This document shows, piece by piece, positions 56,423-64,000 of a stretch of 64,000 bases of DNA (positions within the stretch are counted from its first letter, which is position 1; every line of letters starts with the position of its first letter). This stretch comes from Spirosoma telluris (GTDB taxonomy: Bacteria; Bacteroidota; Bacteroidia; Cytophagales; Spirosomataceae): assembly GCA_003259005.1 (NCBI GenBank), contig QLII01000001.1:6935001-6999000 (forward strand). The letters are read 5' to 3'. The position numbers and the translations under genes are program-made. The notes under the pieces are model-generated. The model was not told where the DNA came from. It saw only the letters and a list, made by a program, of their open reading frames with translations, and made no database searches.

Positions 56423-58326
56423 ATGAGAATTGCTTTACTTACTCAATCGCACACCACTGTTATCCGACAATTTCTGGGCGGCCTTTTGCTGATTGCCTGT
56501 AGTCTTCGGGCGTCATTAGCAGTAGCGCAGACATCGTTACAATTGCCCTTTTTCGATGATTTCGCTACATCGGCGGCTCGTTCTGGCTCCATCCAGCCCG
56601 ATCCCGCCCGCTGGCAACCCGGCAGTGGCGTGTACATCAACAACACAATGGCCATCGACCAACCGACCGTCAATGTGGCTACGTTTGATGGATTGGCCGC
56701 AAATGGGCGACCTTATACAATCAATAACCCGTTAGATCAGGGATACACCGATACGCTCGAATCGAAACCGATTAATCTGGCTGGTTTATCGGCCGGAAGT
56801 GCCGTTTATCTTAGTTTTTATTGGCAGACCAAAGGGCTTGGTGAACTGCCTGATCCTGGCGACACGTTGTCTACTCCACAAGGAAGCCCCCCATTCTCCT
56901 GGCTGGCGATTCATTAACCCTTCAGTTTCGGGATGTAGCCGGTGTCTGGAAAACGGTGTGGGGACAAGCAGGTGGTCGGGCTGACAGTACGTTTAATCAG
57001 GCGTTTGTTCAGATTTCGGATGCCCGTTATTTCTATAATGGGTTTGCCTTTCGGTTCCGCACCTTTGGACGACGGTCTGGTCCATTTGATACCTGGCATG
57101 TTGATTATATTTATCTCAATAAAGGCCGGTCGGCAACGGATAAATACATGATCGATATCGCCACTCAACGCGCATTGAGCCCGCTCTTGAAACGCTATAC
57201 GGCCATGCCCATGTCGCAGTATAAGCTAAAAGGAGCCGCTGAACTGGCCGATTCGGTTAACACCATTGTTAAGAACCTGATTAATAACCCCACGCCGGTT
57301 CCATCGCGGTTCAGTGTGCGTGATGAGGTATCAGGGCGTTCTTTACAGAATGAAGTCACCGATCCCATCTATGTCAATGGCTCTCAGCGTAGAAGTGTGA
57401 AAACCAGCGCGTATACCTTTGACAATTCAACATCCAGAGCCTTATTGCGTTACGAGCTGGATTTGCAAACAAGTGATAATCAGAACGCAATTTTCCAGCG
57501 GGACCCCCAAACCCTTCTCCGAAACGACACGATTTCGGCTGTGGCTGCGCTCGACAATTATTATGCCTACGACGATGGATCGTGGGAATATGCCCAACAG
57601 ATCAGGCAGCGTGAGCAGATTGCCGTGCGGTTTATCCTGAACAGACCCGATACCGTTGGTAGTGTTCGGGCGTGTATCGTGCCGTTTACTACCAATCAGG
57701 CAGGGCAGCCTTTCGTGATTACGGTATATGCAAACCTAAATGGCAAACCAGGTACTGCGCTGTATCAGCAGTCATTTCCTATGCAGTATCCCGATACGCG
57801 TAATGGGTTTGTGGACTATAAATTCACCCGGAGCGTGATAGTGAAAGATACATTTTATGTTGGTTATCAGCAAATTAGTAGTAGCGATACCACTTTTTTA
57901 CGTTTGGGGTTTGATAAAAATAGCCCGTTTGGGGAGAACATTTTTTACAATGGAGGAACGAACTGGGAGCAAAACCTACAAAGAGGGGCGCAGGGTTCTA
58001 CCACTTCTCTATTACAAGTACAGGGTGCCTTTATGCTAAGGCCGGTGATGGGCGGCAAACTGGCTGTAGTGACAGCTACGGAAGAACCTGAACCACTCGT
58101 TCCCCTCCGGACCTATCCGAATCCGACATCAGGCCTTATTCACTGGGACGACCCACGCCTGACCCGATTGGAGGTGATTAGTAATACTGGCAGACTGTTG
58201 CATGCTCTTGAACCAGAACGCGGTCAGCAAACGTTAGACTTGAGTTATCTGCCCGATGGCCTTTATTTAATTCGACTTTTTGCCAAACAGCAGACGACCG
58301 TACAGAAGTTAATCATTCAACATTAA
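56423..58326 (+). CDS. T9SS type A sorting domain protein (one frameshift)
   Basis: A one-base loss in the C run at 56887-56892 splits the gene; restored, the protein is 634 residues. The signal peptide (IRQFLGGLLLIACSLRASLA) precedes SLQLPFFDDFA. A large central beta-rich region has repeated strand patterns and FRLGFDKNSPFGENIFYN. The end is a T9SS sorting domain (PLRTYPNPTSGLIHWDD, and KLIIQH at the end). It is secreted through the type IX system and probably surface bound. Function is unknown. Confidence 0.8.
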
Positions 58327-58388
58327 ACCTGGCTGATAGTGATTAGGCCTGACAAACAGACCTACAACTATCGACTAACGACTACATC

Positions 58389-58682
58389 ATGGACATTACC
58401 GTACAGGAATTGAAAGAGCGACTCGATAAAGGCGAGAAGCTAAATCTGTTTGACGTTCGCGAACCCGACGAATACGAAGCCGACAATATTGGTGCAACAC
58501 TTATCCCATTGGGCGATTTATCCTATCGCTTAGATGAACTCGACGGCCTTCAGGATGAAGAAGTGATTGTGCATTGCCGTTCAGGAAAGAGGAGCGGCAT
58601 GGCTCAGCAAATTCTGGAGCAGAATGGTTTTAATAACGTCCGCAATGTACTTGGCGGAATGCTAGCCTACCGGGCGCAGTAG
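58389..58682 (+). CDS. Rhodanese-like domain protein
   Basis: A 97-residue single-domain rhodanese. The catalytic Cys is in the loop VIVHCRSGKRSGMA. The opening NLFDVREPDEYEADNIGATLIPLGDL is typical for the GlpE/PspE-like group. It transfers sulfur from a thiol donor. It ends one base before an 18-bp palindrome and stands at the convergent border with miaA. Confidence 0.9.
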   Translation: MDITVQELKERLDKGEKLNLFDVREPDEYEADNIGATLIPLGDLSYRLDELDGLQDEEVIVHCRSGKRSGMAQQILEQNGFNNVRNVLGGMLAYRAQ

Positions 58683-58739
58683 AATGATGAATGATGAATG
58701 ATTCTACAAAAAATAATTCACCATTCATCATTCATCATT
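58683..58739. repeat. Perfect 18-bp palindrome of ATGAATG short repeats, family E
   Basis: AATGATGAATGATGAATG (58683-58700) and CATTCATCATTCATCATT (58722-58739) are exact inverted copies and each consists of repeats of TGAATGA. It lies between convergent genes; the right arm overlaps the last codons and stop of miaA (58718). Confidence 0.9.
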
Positions 58740-59616
58740 AATTTAAGTATCTTCATATTGTCGTTAGGACTGACCCACCTGTAGTTTCCCTGATTGCGGA
58801 ACCAGGTTAGCTGTCGTTTGGCATATCGCCGGGAGTTGCGTTTCAGTAGGCGAACCATCTCATCATAATCGTACACGCCATCTAAATAGGGGAAAACTTC
58901 CTGATAGCCAACCGTTTGCAGGGCTGGTAGATGACGATAGGGCAGGAGGGAACGCACCTCATCAACTAAGCCTGCTGTAAGCATAGCATCCATGCGGGCA
59001 TCAATTCGAGCGTATAATTCGTCTCTTGGACGTTCAAGAGCAATCATGACCGACCGGAAAGGCCGTTCCGCTGTTTGTTGTCGGCGGAAGGACGAATAAG
59101 GTTGGCCCGTAGTCAGACAAACTTCCAGTGCCCTCGTTACCCGAATTGGGTTTTGTAAATCGGCTGACTGGGCATACATGGGATCTACGTTTCGCAATTC
59201 ATCCTGAAGTACCGCTAAACCTTCCTCCTGAAGCCGGGCAAACAAATGCTCGCGCAGTGCTGGCTCGACTGAGGGCATATCGTCGAGACCAAAGCAAACC
59301 GCGTTGATATATAAACCCGTGCCACCCGATAAAATGACGATATCGGTTTCCTGAAATAATTCGCTCAATAACGTAAGACATTCTCGCTCATAGCGTCCGG
59401 CATTAACGGAGTCAGTGATGGAATGCGAGTTAATGAAATGATGCCGGACTCCTTCCATTTCGTCGGGGTAGGTTTGGCCGTACCGATACTTAGTTCACGA
59501 TACAGTTGCCGGGAGTCTGCGGAAACTACATCTGTCTGAAAGGTTTTAGCTAATTGAACACATAACGCTGTTTTCCCAACAGCAGTAGGCCCGGCAACAA
59601 CGAGTAATGTTTTCAA
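58718..59616 (-). CDS. miaA: tRNA dimethylallyltransferase (one frameshift)
   Basis: A one-base loss in the G run at 59465-59468 breaks the gene; restored, it is 299 residues, normal for MiaA. The P-loop is VVAGPTAVGKTALCVQLA; the second motif is SADSRQLYRELSIGTAKPT and the third IVILSGGTGLYINAVCFG. It adds a dimethylallyl group to adenosine 37 of tRNAs reading U-starting codons. The final residues MMNDEW are encoded by the repeat palindrome 58722-58739. It converges with the rhodanese gene. Confidence 0.92.
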
Positions 59617-60149
59617 CAGTTGATTCGAATGGATTAGCGAGTCTACAAAATTAAGCTATTCCTACTTGTCTCTAACTACCGATAAAAGGTAAGGCCATTG
59701 GCTCAGTTTTTAAAGAATAAATAATCAAGCCAGTATCGTCATTTGTTTTTGAAAGTGTGACTGTGATGGTCAGAGTATAGTGGCACCAGTCAGGCTGAAT
59801 TTTCTACTTACGGACTTATTTTTAAAGACTAATTAGATTTTGTAAGGTTAAATTCTAATTAGTTTACATAAAAAAGTATCATTTTTTCGAAAATAAACTA
59901 CTTAATAATTCGTAAGCTCAATAGTATTAATCGTGATTAATTAAGGATTAAAAGCATTAACAATCTACCTTTTTATCTGTTCATTGTAGAGCTGATTAGC
60001 AGATAGTTAGAGGTATTTTTTTTATTTCTATTACCTGAGAAACTAGTTTGTGTTATAGATTAATTGTAAATATCTATATTTGCTCATATTGTTGCAAGTG
60101 CCTTTTAATCAATGTGTTACCTACCAAAAGGTTAGTGGAAGCCCTCCTC
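59617..60149. other. Intergenic region, 533 bp, AT-rich, upstream of the HxlR regulator
   Basis: The region is very AT-rich (for example 59830-60040) and no gene, palindrome or RNA gene was seen. It separates the miaA start from the HxlR-type gene and probably contains promoters for both. A possible promoter for the regulator is described separately. Confidence 0.5.
60047..60082 (+). promoter_or_regulatory. Weak Bacteroidota-type promoter motif before the HxlR gene
   Basis: TTTG at 60047-60050 and TATATTTG at 60075-60082 fit the -33/-7 pattern but with a spacer of 24 bases, longer than usual. The -7 element is a perfect TAnnTTTG. The start of the HxlR gene is 68 bp downstream. The call is tentative. 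Confidence 0.3.
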
Positions 60150-60488
60150 ATGAATAAACAATTGATCAGTCAAAAAAACGCCGACGTTACGCAATTAGCT
60201 CTCAAAAAAACCTTAGATATTATTTGTGGAAAATGGCGATTATACATTATTTACCAATTAGGTACTGAATCTCGTCGTTATGGTGAATTACGGCGTATGA
60301 TTCCTGAAGTGAGTGAAAAAGTGTTAATTCAGGAACTCAAGGCCTTGGTTAGTTTAGGAGTAATTGAAAAAAGATCATTTAATGAAGTACCTCCTCGCGT
60401 AGAATATAGCCTTACAGTCAAAGGACATAAAGTGCTACCAACGCTGCTAAAACTCACGTCAATAGGCGAAACTTTTCTGGAGCCCTAG
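60150..60488 (+). CDS. HxlR-family transcriptional regulator
   Basis: A 112-residue winged-helix regulator from the ATG at 60150. The core DIICGKWRLYIIYQLG, YGELRRMIPEVSEKVLIQEL and LGVIEKRSFNEVPPRVEYSL are classic for HxlR (DNA-binding sensor of small electrophiles or oxidants). The upstream reading to 60048 is not credible because it is made of Cys/Ile-rich sequence. It may regulate the following gene or others in trans. The gene is followed by a secreted hypothetical protein. Confidence 0.9.
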   Translation: MNKQLISQKNADVTQLALKKTLDIICGKWRLYIIYQLGTESRRYGELRRMIPEVSEKVLIQELKALVSLGVIEKRSFNEVPPRVEYSLTVKGHKVLPTLLKLTSIGETFLEP

Positions 60489-60549
60489 TCAAATCAACTT
60501 TTTTTGATTCCGCATCGTTAATGGTTGACATACAAAGTAAGCGGAGTCA

Positions 60550-61185
60550 ATGACTATTAAGGTATGTTGTTTATTGGTAGGCATAGCTGGACTTATCCAC
60601 TTGGGCGGAATTCGTCTAACTCAGGATATGCAGCCGTATATCAATATACGAACACCCTTGTTGCAGCGTCCATCTAGTGCATTGCCAGGTAGCTCGGTTC
60701 GGCTAAAAACCCATTATTCGAAAACATTACAATTCAATATATACAACTTCAGTGTAACAGCCGCCGATAGTGGGCGTGTGCGTGAAGTTATAGTTAAAGC
60801 CACCAGAGGTGAATTACTGCTAACCATCTTTCGCGTTCGAGTTGATGGGGCAATTGTAGGAGCCGAAGTCGCTGATTTAGATAATAATCGCTTCCCTGAA
60901 CTATATGTGTATAGTACCAGCGACGGTAGTGGATCTTTTGGGCAAGTTCATGCCTGGCAATTCCTGCCAGAGCGAAAGGCGGATATCACCTTGCCAAACT
61001 GGCGTGCAACTCCCATAGAAGGTTATATGGGGCACGACAGTTTGTGGGTTGAACGAGACATTCTTTGCCGTAAATACCCGATCTACCGTTCTGGCGATTC
61101 AAATGCCGAACCTACTGGTGGTTATCAAATGGTACGCTACCACCTTAAGCCTGCTGGCACGGGATTTACCCTTGTCGCAGAATGA
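60550..61185 (+). CDS. Secreted hypothetical protein
   Basis: A 211-residue protein. The start MTIKVCCLLVGIAGLIHLGG is a weak signal peptide. The segment VGAEVADLDNNRFPELYVYS looks like an FG-GAP/PliI-like lysozyme-inhibitor strand-turn, with DGSGSFGQVHAWQF afterwards; this similarity is weak. It ends 3 bp before the 7-bp tandem array. I cannot assign a function. Confidence 0.6.
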   Translation: MTIKVCCLLVGIAGLIHLGGIRLTQDMQPYINIRTPLLQRPSSALPGSSVRLKTHYSKTLQFNIYNFSVTAADSGRVREVIVKATRGELLLTIFRVRVDGAIVGAEVADLDNNRFPELYVYSTSDGSGSFGQVHAWQFLPERKADITLPNWRATPIEGYMGHDSLWVERDILCRKYPIYRSGDSNAEPTGGYQMVRYHLKPAGTGFTLVAE

Positions 61186-61188
61186 AAA

Positions 61189-61330
61189 AAGTCGTAAGTC
61201 GTAAGTCAATAGTCATCAGTTACTGACGTTGATGGCTACTGACTTACGACTTACGACTTACGACTTACGACTTACGACTTACGACTTACGACTTACGACT
61301 TACGACTTACGACTTACGACTTACGACTTA
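61189..61330. repeat. Tandem 7-bp array (about 13 copies) with inverted left arm, family F
   Basis: GACTTAC is repeated about 12.9 times from 61241 to 61330, with a shorter inverted part AAGTCGTAAGTCGTAAGTC at 61189-61207 before it. The array lies between convergent genes and its right end touches the true stop codon of the outer-membrane protein gene (61331-61333). Confidence 0.93.
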
Positions 61331-62127
61331 CTAAAATACTCTAAACCCAAGTGAGAGGGTAGCAATACCGAGAAAACCTTTGATGCCTGTGTCTTTATAT
61401 ACACCACCAACGGGGCAGCATAGCGCACGTCAACATCTAAAAAAGGGAGTGGTGTATAGCCTACGCCCAGTTCCAGCGCATAGGTAAAATCTTTTACCTC
61501 TAAGTTCTGCGCTTCGTATTTATTCAGCAGGTTTGTTGTACCCGTAGTTGCTGGAATATCCGTCTGTGGAAAAGCTACACTCGAATTAGCGTTAAGTATT
61601 CCCGAGGTAGTGCGGGTGGCTGTGGCCTTCTGCACAAAAATGAAGTTGGGCCCCGCATAACCCCGCAGTTTACCCCCCATCCAGCGTTTACCAAACAGAA
61701 TGGGTACATCAACTGCCTGCAATACAGACTCCGAGACCACATTCAACGTGGCGTTAAGTATGCCCGGTTGTACACTAACGGGTAGGGCATTGGCTAAGGC
61801 CGGATTGGCGTTTACATCGACCGTAATAACGCCTATTTGTTTCAGTACAAAGCGATTGTAGGTAACTTCAGCCTGTATGAAAAAGTTGCTGAAGTTTTTT
61901 CGTGCCCACAAGCCACCTGAGTAGCCATATCCGATGCCATTATTTTTATTTTCCAGATTGGGAACCTGAACGCTCCCTACTGCCTGGCCGGGAATGGTTG
62001 TATAACCATGTGTAAATGTTCCGCCCCCTTTAATACCAAATTCCAGATTAGGAATCGTATTCTGGGCAATAGCTGCCGACGTACTCATCAGAAGTAGCGT
62101 GGCTAATGCAAGTTGACTAAATTTCAT
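61331..62127 (-). CDS. Outer membrane beta-barrel protein (PorT/OmpW-like), one frameshift
   Basis: A one-base loss in the T run at about 61394-61396 shifts the last 22 codons. Restored, the protein is 265 residues and ends GFRVF, giving the C-terminal Phe typical of outer-membrane barrels; the uncorrected reading ends EYFSKS inside the repeat. The signal peptide is LALATLLLMSTSAAIAQ. The N-terminal strand LEFGIKGGGTFTHG fits the outer-membrane barrel family. It begins 8 bp after the SGNH lipoprotein stop, so the two form an operon, suggesting a shared surface function. Confidence 0.82.
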
Positions 62128-62135
62128 AAGTGAGT

Positions 62136-63478
62136 TTATTGTTGCAGCAGTACGCGACGGTAGTTAGCTGGATTAACTTGTGGAATCGTGGCGCTGTATT
62201 TGGTATTGATTCCTTTAATTATTTCGTTGGCCATCAGCGCATAACCGGCGGGTGTGAGGTGGATACCATCAAGACTAAATACGCCCCCTGAATAAAACTG
62301 GAGGTATAGGTAACCCCGCCTTGGGTAATCCCGCCAGCAGCAGCAGCCTGATTTAAAACCGTATTTGGGTCAACGTAGGCAACTCCTTTCGCATCGGCCT
62401 GGGCTTTCATGATGCCATCATAAGCGGTAATGGCCGTGTTCAATGCAGTGACTTCATCTGCATCCAGTACATACTGGGTTGGCAATGGATTCGTTGCGCT
62501 AAGCCCATAAGGCCCTACTTTGGTGCCTGCAGTAGAACTGCCAATTTTAGCATACTCCAAAGCATTTGGTATCATCAGTAAATCCCCGGTTTTCGTGGCA
62601 CGAACGCCCTGCGCTGTCTGAATCACGAGTGCCGTGATAGCTGGAGTAGGGTTATTAAGGGCTAAGTTGATTTGTGCTACAGCCAATGATACCGTTATTG
62701 TCGAAAAATAAGGCGTCGTAGTGATGTTTGGAATGCCAATGACAACGCCTTTACGGCCTCCTTCGGTCAGTTTATTCATCGCTGCCGTAAAATTTGTCGT
62801 GAACAGGTCGACAGGCGTTAGTGGGGTGGTGCCACCACTAGTCGCATAGCCGAGCGCGTCGTTGTTTCCTAACCAGCAGGAGAAAAACGTAGCCCCATTC
62901 AGGTTATCGCTCATATACTGGAAGTACGTAGTGGCGGATGGGTTTGATACCAATCGTTCGAAGTATTGATTTCCAAACCCATAGTTGGAGGTGAGTATAT
63001 CAGAAACTCGAATACCGGGGACACCTAAATTTTGATTGGCATCCGTAAACTTAGTTAATAAGGGTGCCCCCCCTACAACCGTAGTACCCCCTCGTGCAGC
63101 ACCTGGAGCTACCTGTGCGATGGACGTAATCAGGCTAGTGGGGTCAGAGAGCGAGGGAACGCGGATAAGTTTCAGATAGCCAGACCCTGCCGCCTGTGCT
63201 TCGGTGAATAAGGGTTGTACAAAACCACCACCACCAACGGTCGTGAATTGACCCGCCAGAATGCTGGGATATGAGTTAAGCTGGCTATCCCGGTAAAGTC
63301 CTCCATCGGCGTAACCGGCTGTTAGTGAGTTGCCTACTGCTACATACTTCGTAAAATCGGCGCTGCCTTTGGTTGGGGTAACGGTAACCGTACCAGCATT
63401 GGGATCAATATCATTGTTCGTACAGGCATTCAGGCTAACCAATAGGGTCAGAACGAATCCCCAGCGAAACCTATTCAT
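62136..63478 (-). CDS. SGNH/GDSL hydrolase-like lipoprotein (one frameshift)
   Basis: A one-base loss in the C run at 62283-62287 hides the true end; restored, the protein is 447 residues and ends LLQQ with the stop at 62136. The start at 63478 gives a lipoprotein signal ending in VSLNACTNN. SGNH block I is VAVGNSLTAGYAD, block III is CWLGNNDAL (GxND) and block V is DGIHLTPAGYAL with the catalytic Asp-His. It is an exported esterase or lipase-like protein. Its promoter is the TTTG-N19-TATCTTTC motif upstream. Confidence 0.86.
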
Positions 63479-63510
63479 GATTTGCATTCGGATGTATAGA
63501 TTGGTTGAAA

Positions 63511-63541
63511 GAAAGATAAAATTGTAAAAAAAGAACGCAAA
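63511..63541 (-). promoter_or_regulatory. Bacteroidota-type promoter for the SGNH/outer-membrane protein operon
   Basis: Read on the minus strand: TTTG (63541-63538), a 19-base spacer, then TATCTTTC (63518-63511). This matches the -33/-7 pattern and the motif upstream of the S66 gene. The lipoprotein ATG is 33 bp downstream. Confidence 0.55.
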
Positions 63542-63703
63542 AATAACGGCTTTCTGTTACCCGAGGGCCAATTAATCGTCAAACACCTAATTAGAAAGCG
63601 GCTGGTATTTAAACAAACCTTAAACGCAATCTGTTGTTTGTCACAAATGTGTTGGCGTAATTGCCAGCCGTTATACATGTTTCATTAAAACCATACTAAG
63701 CCA

Positions 63704-64000
63704 ATGGGCCTTTTGTCATTTTTTAAAGGAGTAGGTGAAAAGATTTTTCACAAAGATGAGGTAACTCCAGATCCGGTGCAGGCCGAAAAAGTTGAACCCG
63801 TTCGGGCGCAGGCGCTGCTCGATCACGTAAAGCAACTCGGACTTGCTTACAATAGCTTGACCGTTAAAACAAAAGGAGATACTGTTACCATAACCGGTTC
63901 GGTAAAATCGCAGGAAGATTCGGAAAAAATCGCTCTGGCTGTTGGTAATGTTGAAGGTGTTCAGGCTGTTGATAACCAATTAGTTGTTGATGAACCAACT
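63704..64000 (+). CDS. BON-domain protein, LysM-type (partial at the window end)
   Basis: The first 99 codons are present and the gene runs off the window. It begins MGLLSFFKGVGEKIFHKDE, as in YgaU/LysM-BON proteins. The BON part is LTVKTKGDTVTITGSVKSQE with VGNVEGVQAVDNQL. The BON fold binds membranes or phospholipids and the LysM part, expected beyond the edge, would bind peptidoglycan. It is a small cytoplasmic or periplasmic protein often induced by osmotic stress. The C-terminal half cannot be seen. Confidence 0.85.
   Translation, partial: MGLLSFFKGVGEKIFHKDEVTPDPVQAEKVEPVRAQALLDHVKQLGLAYNSLTVKTKGDTVTITGSVKSQEDSEKIALAVGNVEGVQAVDNQLVVDEPT

Noticed and set aside
60048..60149. Upstream extension of the HxlR gene
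   Set aside because: Cys/Ile-rich sequence that runs over the promoter-like motif; the ATG at 60150 gives the family length.
61241..61330. CRISPR array
   Set aside because: The unit is 7 bp with no spacers and no cas genes nearby; it is a simple tandem repeat.
1..64000. tRNA or rRNA genes
   Set aside because: No cloverleaf with a conserved GGTTCGAATCC-type arm or rRNA core was found by eye, but a tRNA search tool was not available.

Overview
The window reads as a chromosomal segment of a member of the Bacteroidota, most likely a Cytophagales/Spirosoma-like bacterium. Signs of this are type IX secretion C-terminal sorting domains (genes at 41799 and 56423), DUF4403, DUF1684 and DUF4230 proteins, a ThuA plus PVC-type heme-binding dehydrogenase pair, a BON-domain protein, and promoter-like TTTG-N19/20-TATCTTTC motifs. 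No rRNA, tRNA or CRISPR array was seen.

Layout. 1-7.6 kb: end of a sugar ABC importer operon (ATPase end, permease, binding lipoprotein), then on the minus strand ThuA, a fused SGNH/PVC cytochrome dehydrogenase and a sugar isomerase/epimerase; together these look like a sugar or polyol catabolic locus. 7.8-14.1 kb: an AT-richer accessory island that looks like defence: a decayed DUF1016 (YhcG-type) gene, an AAA ATPase overlapping a DUF4276 Toprim-like gene, then an HTH-nucleotidyltransferase and a 989-residue PLD-nuclease/helicase. 14.1-24.4 kb: housekeeping and small metabolic genes (TruC-like, endonuclease III-like, AraC regulator, YCII, Rossmann protein, amidohydrolase, MtfA-like peptidase, DinB, S66 peptidase). 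24.5-28.5 kb: one very large CHAT protease/NB-ARC/TPR protein with ten near-identical 120-bp TPR units. 28.5-38.8 kb: M14 and S12 hydrolases, an SF1 helicase, a coiled-coil protein, an M20 peptidase and DUF1684. 39-45.2 kb: cold-shock protein, a lipoprotein gene split by an IS630-family element, an M1 peptidase, and a VapBC-like toxin-antitoxin pair. 45.2-50.2 kb: rny, zapA, a coiled-coil gene and pheT. 51.3-55.4 kb: a surface-sugar cluster (ketoisomerase, aminotransferase, glycosyltransferase, methyltransferase) followed by ribE. 55.6-64 kb: PASTA protein, T9SS cargo, rhodanese, miaA, HxlR regulator, an outer-membrane barrel with an SGNH lipoprotein, and the start of a BON protein.

Two window-wide observations matter most. 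First, twelve genes are broken by about twenty single-base shortfalls, nearly all in short homopolymers; adding one base at each site restores every reading frame to a full-length family member. I read these as consensus errors, not pseudogenes, and annotate each as a single CDS. Second, at least fourteen intergenic spaces hold long palindromes, several built from short tandem repeats. They belong to several dispersed families and often overlap the last codons of the neighbouring genes. Their abundance and placement are the most unusual structural feature here; the four-gene island at 8.3-14.1 kb is the best candidate for an undescribed functional system.
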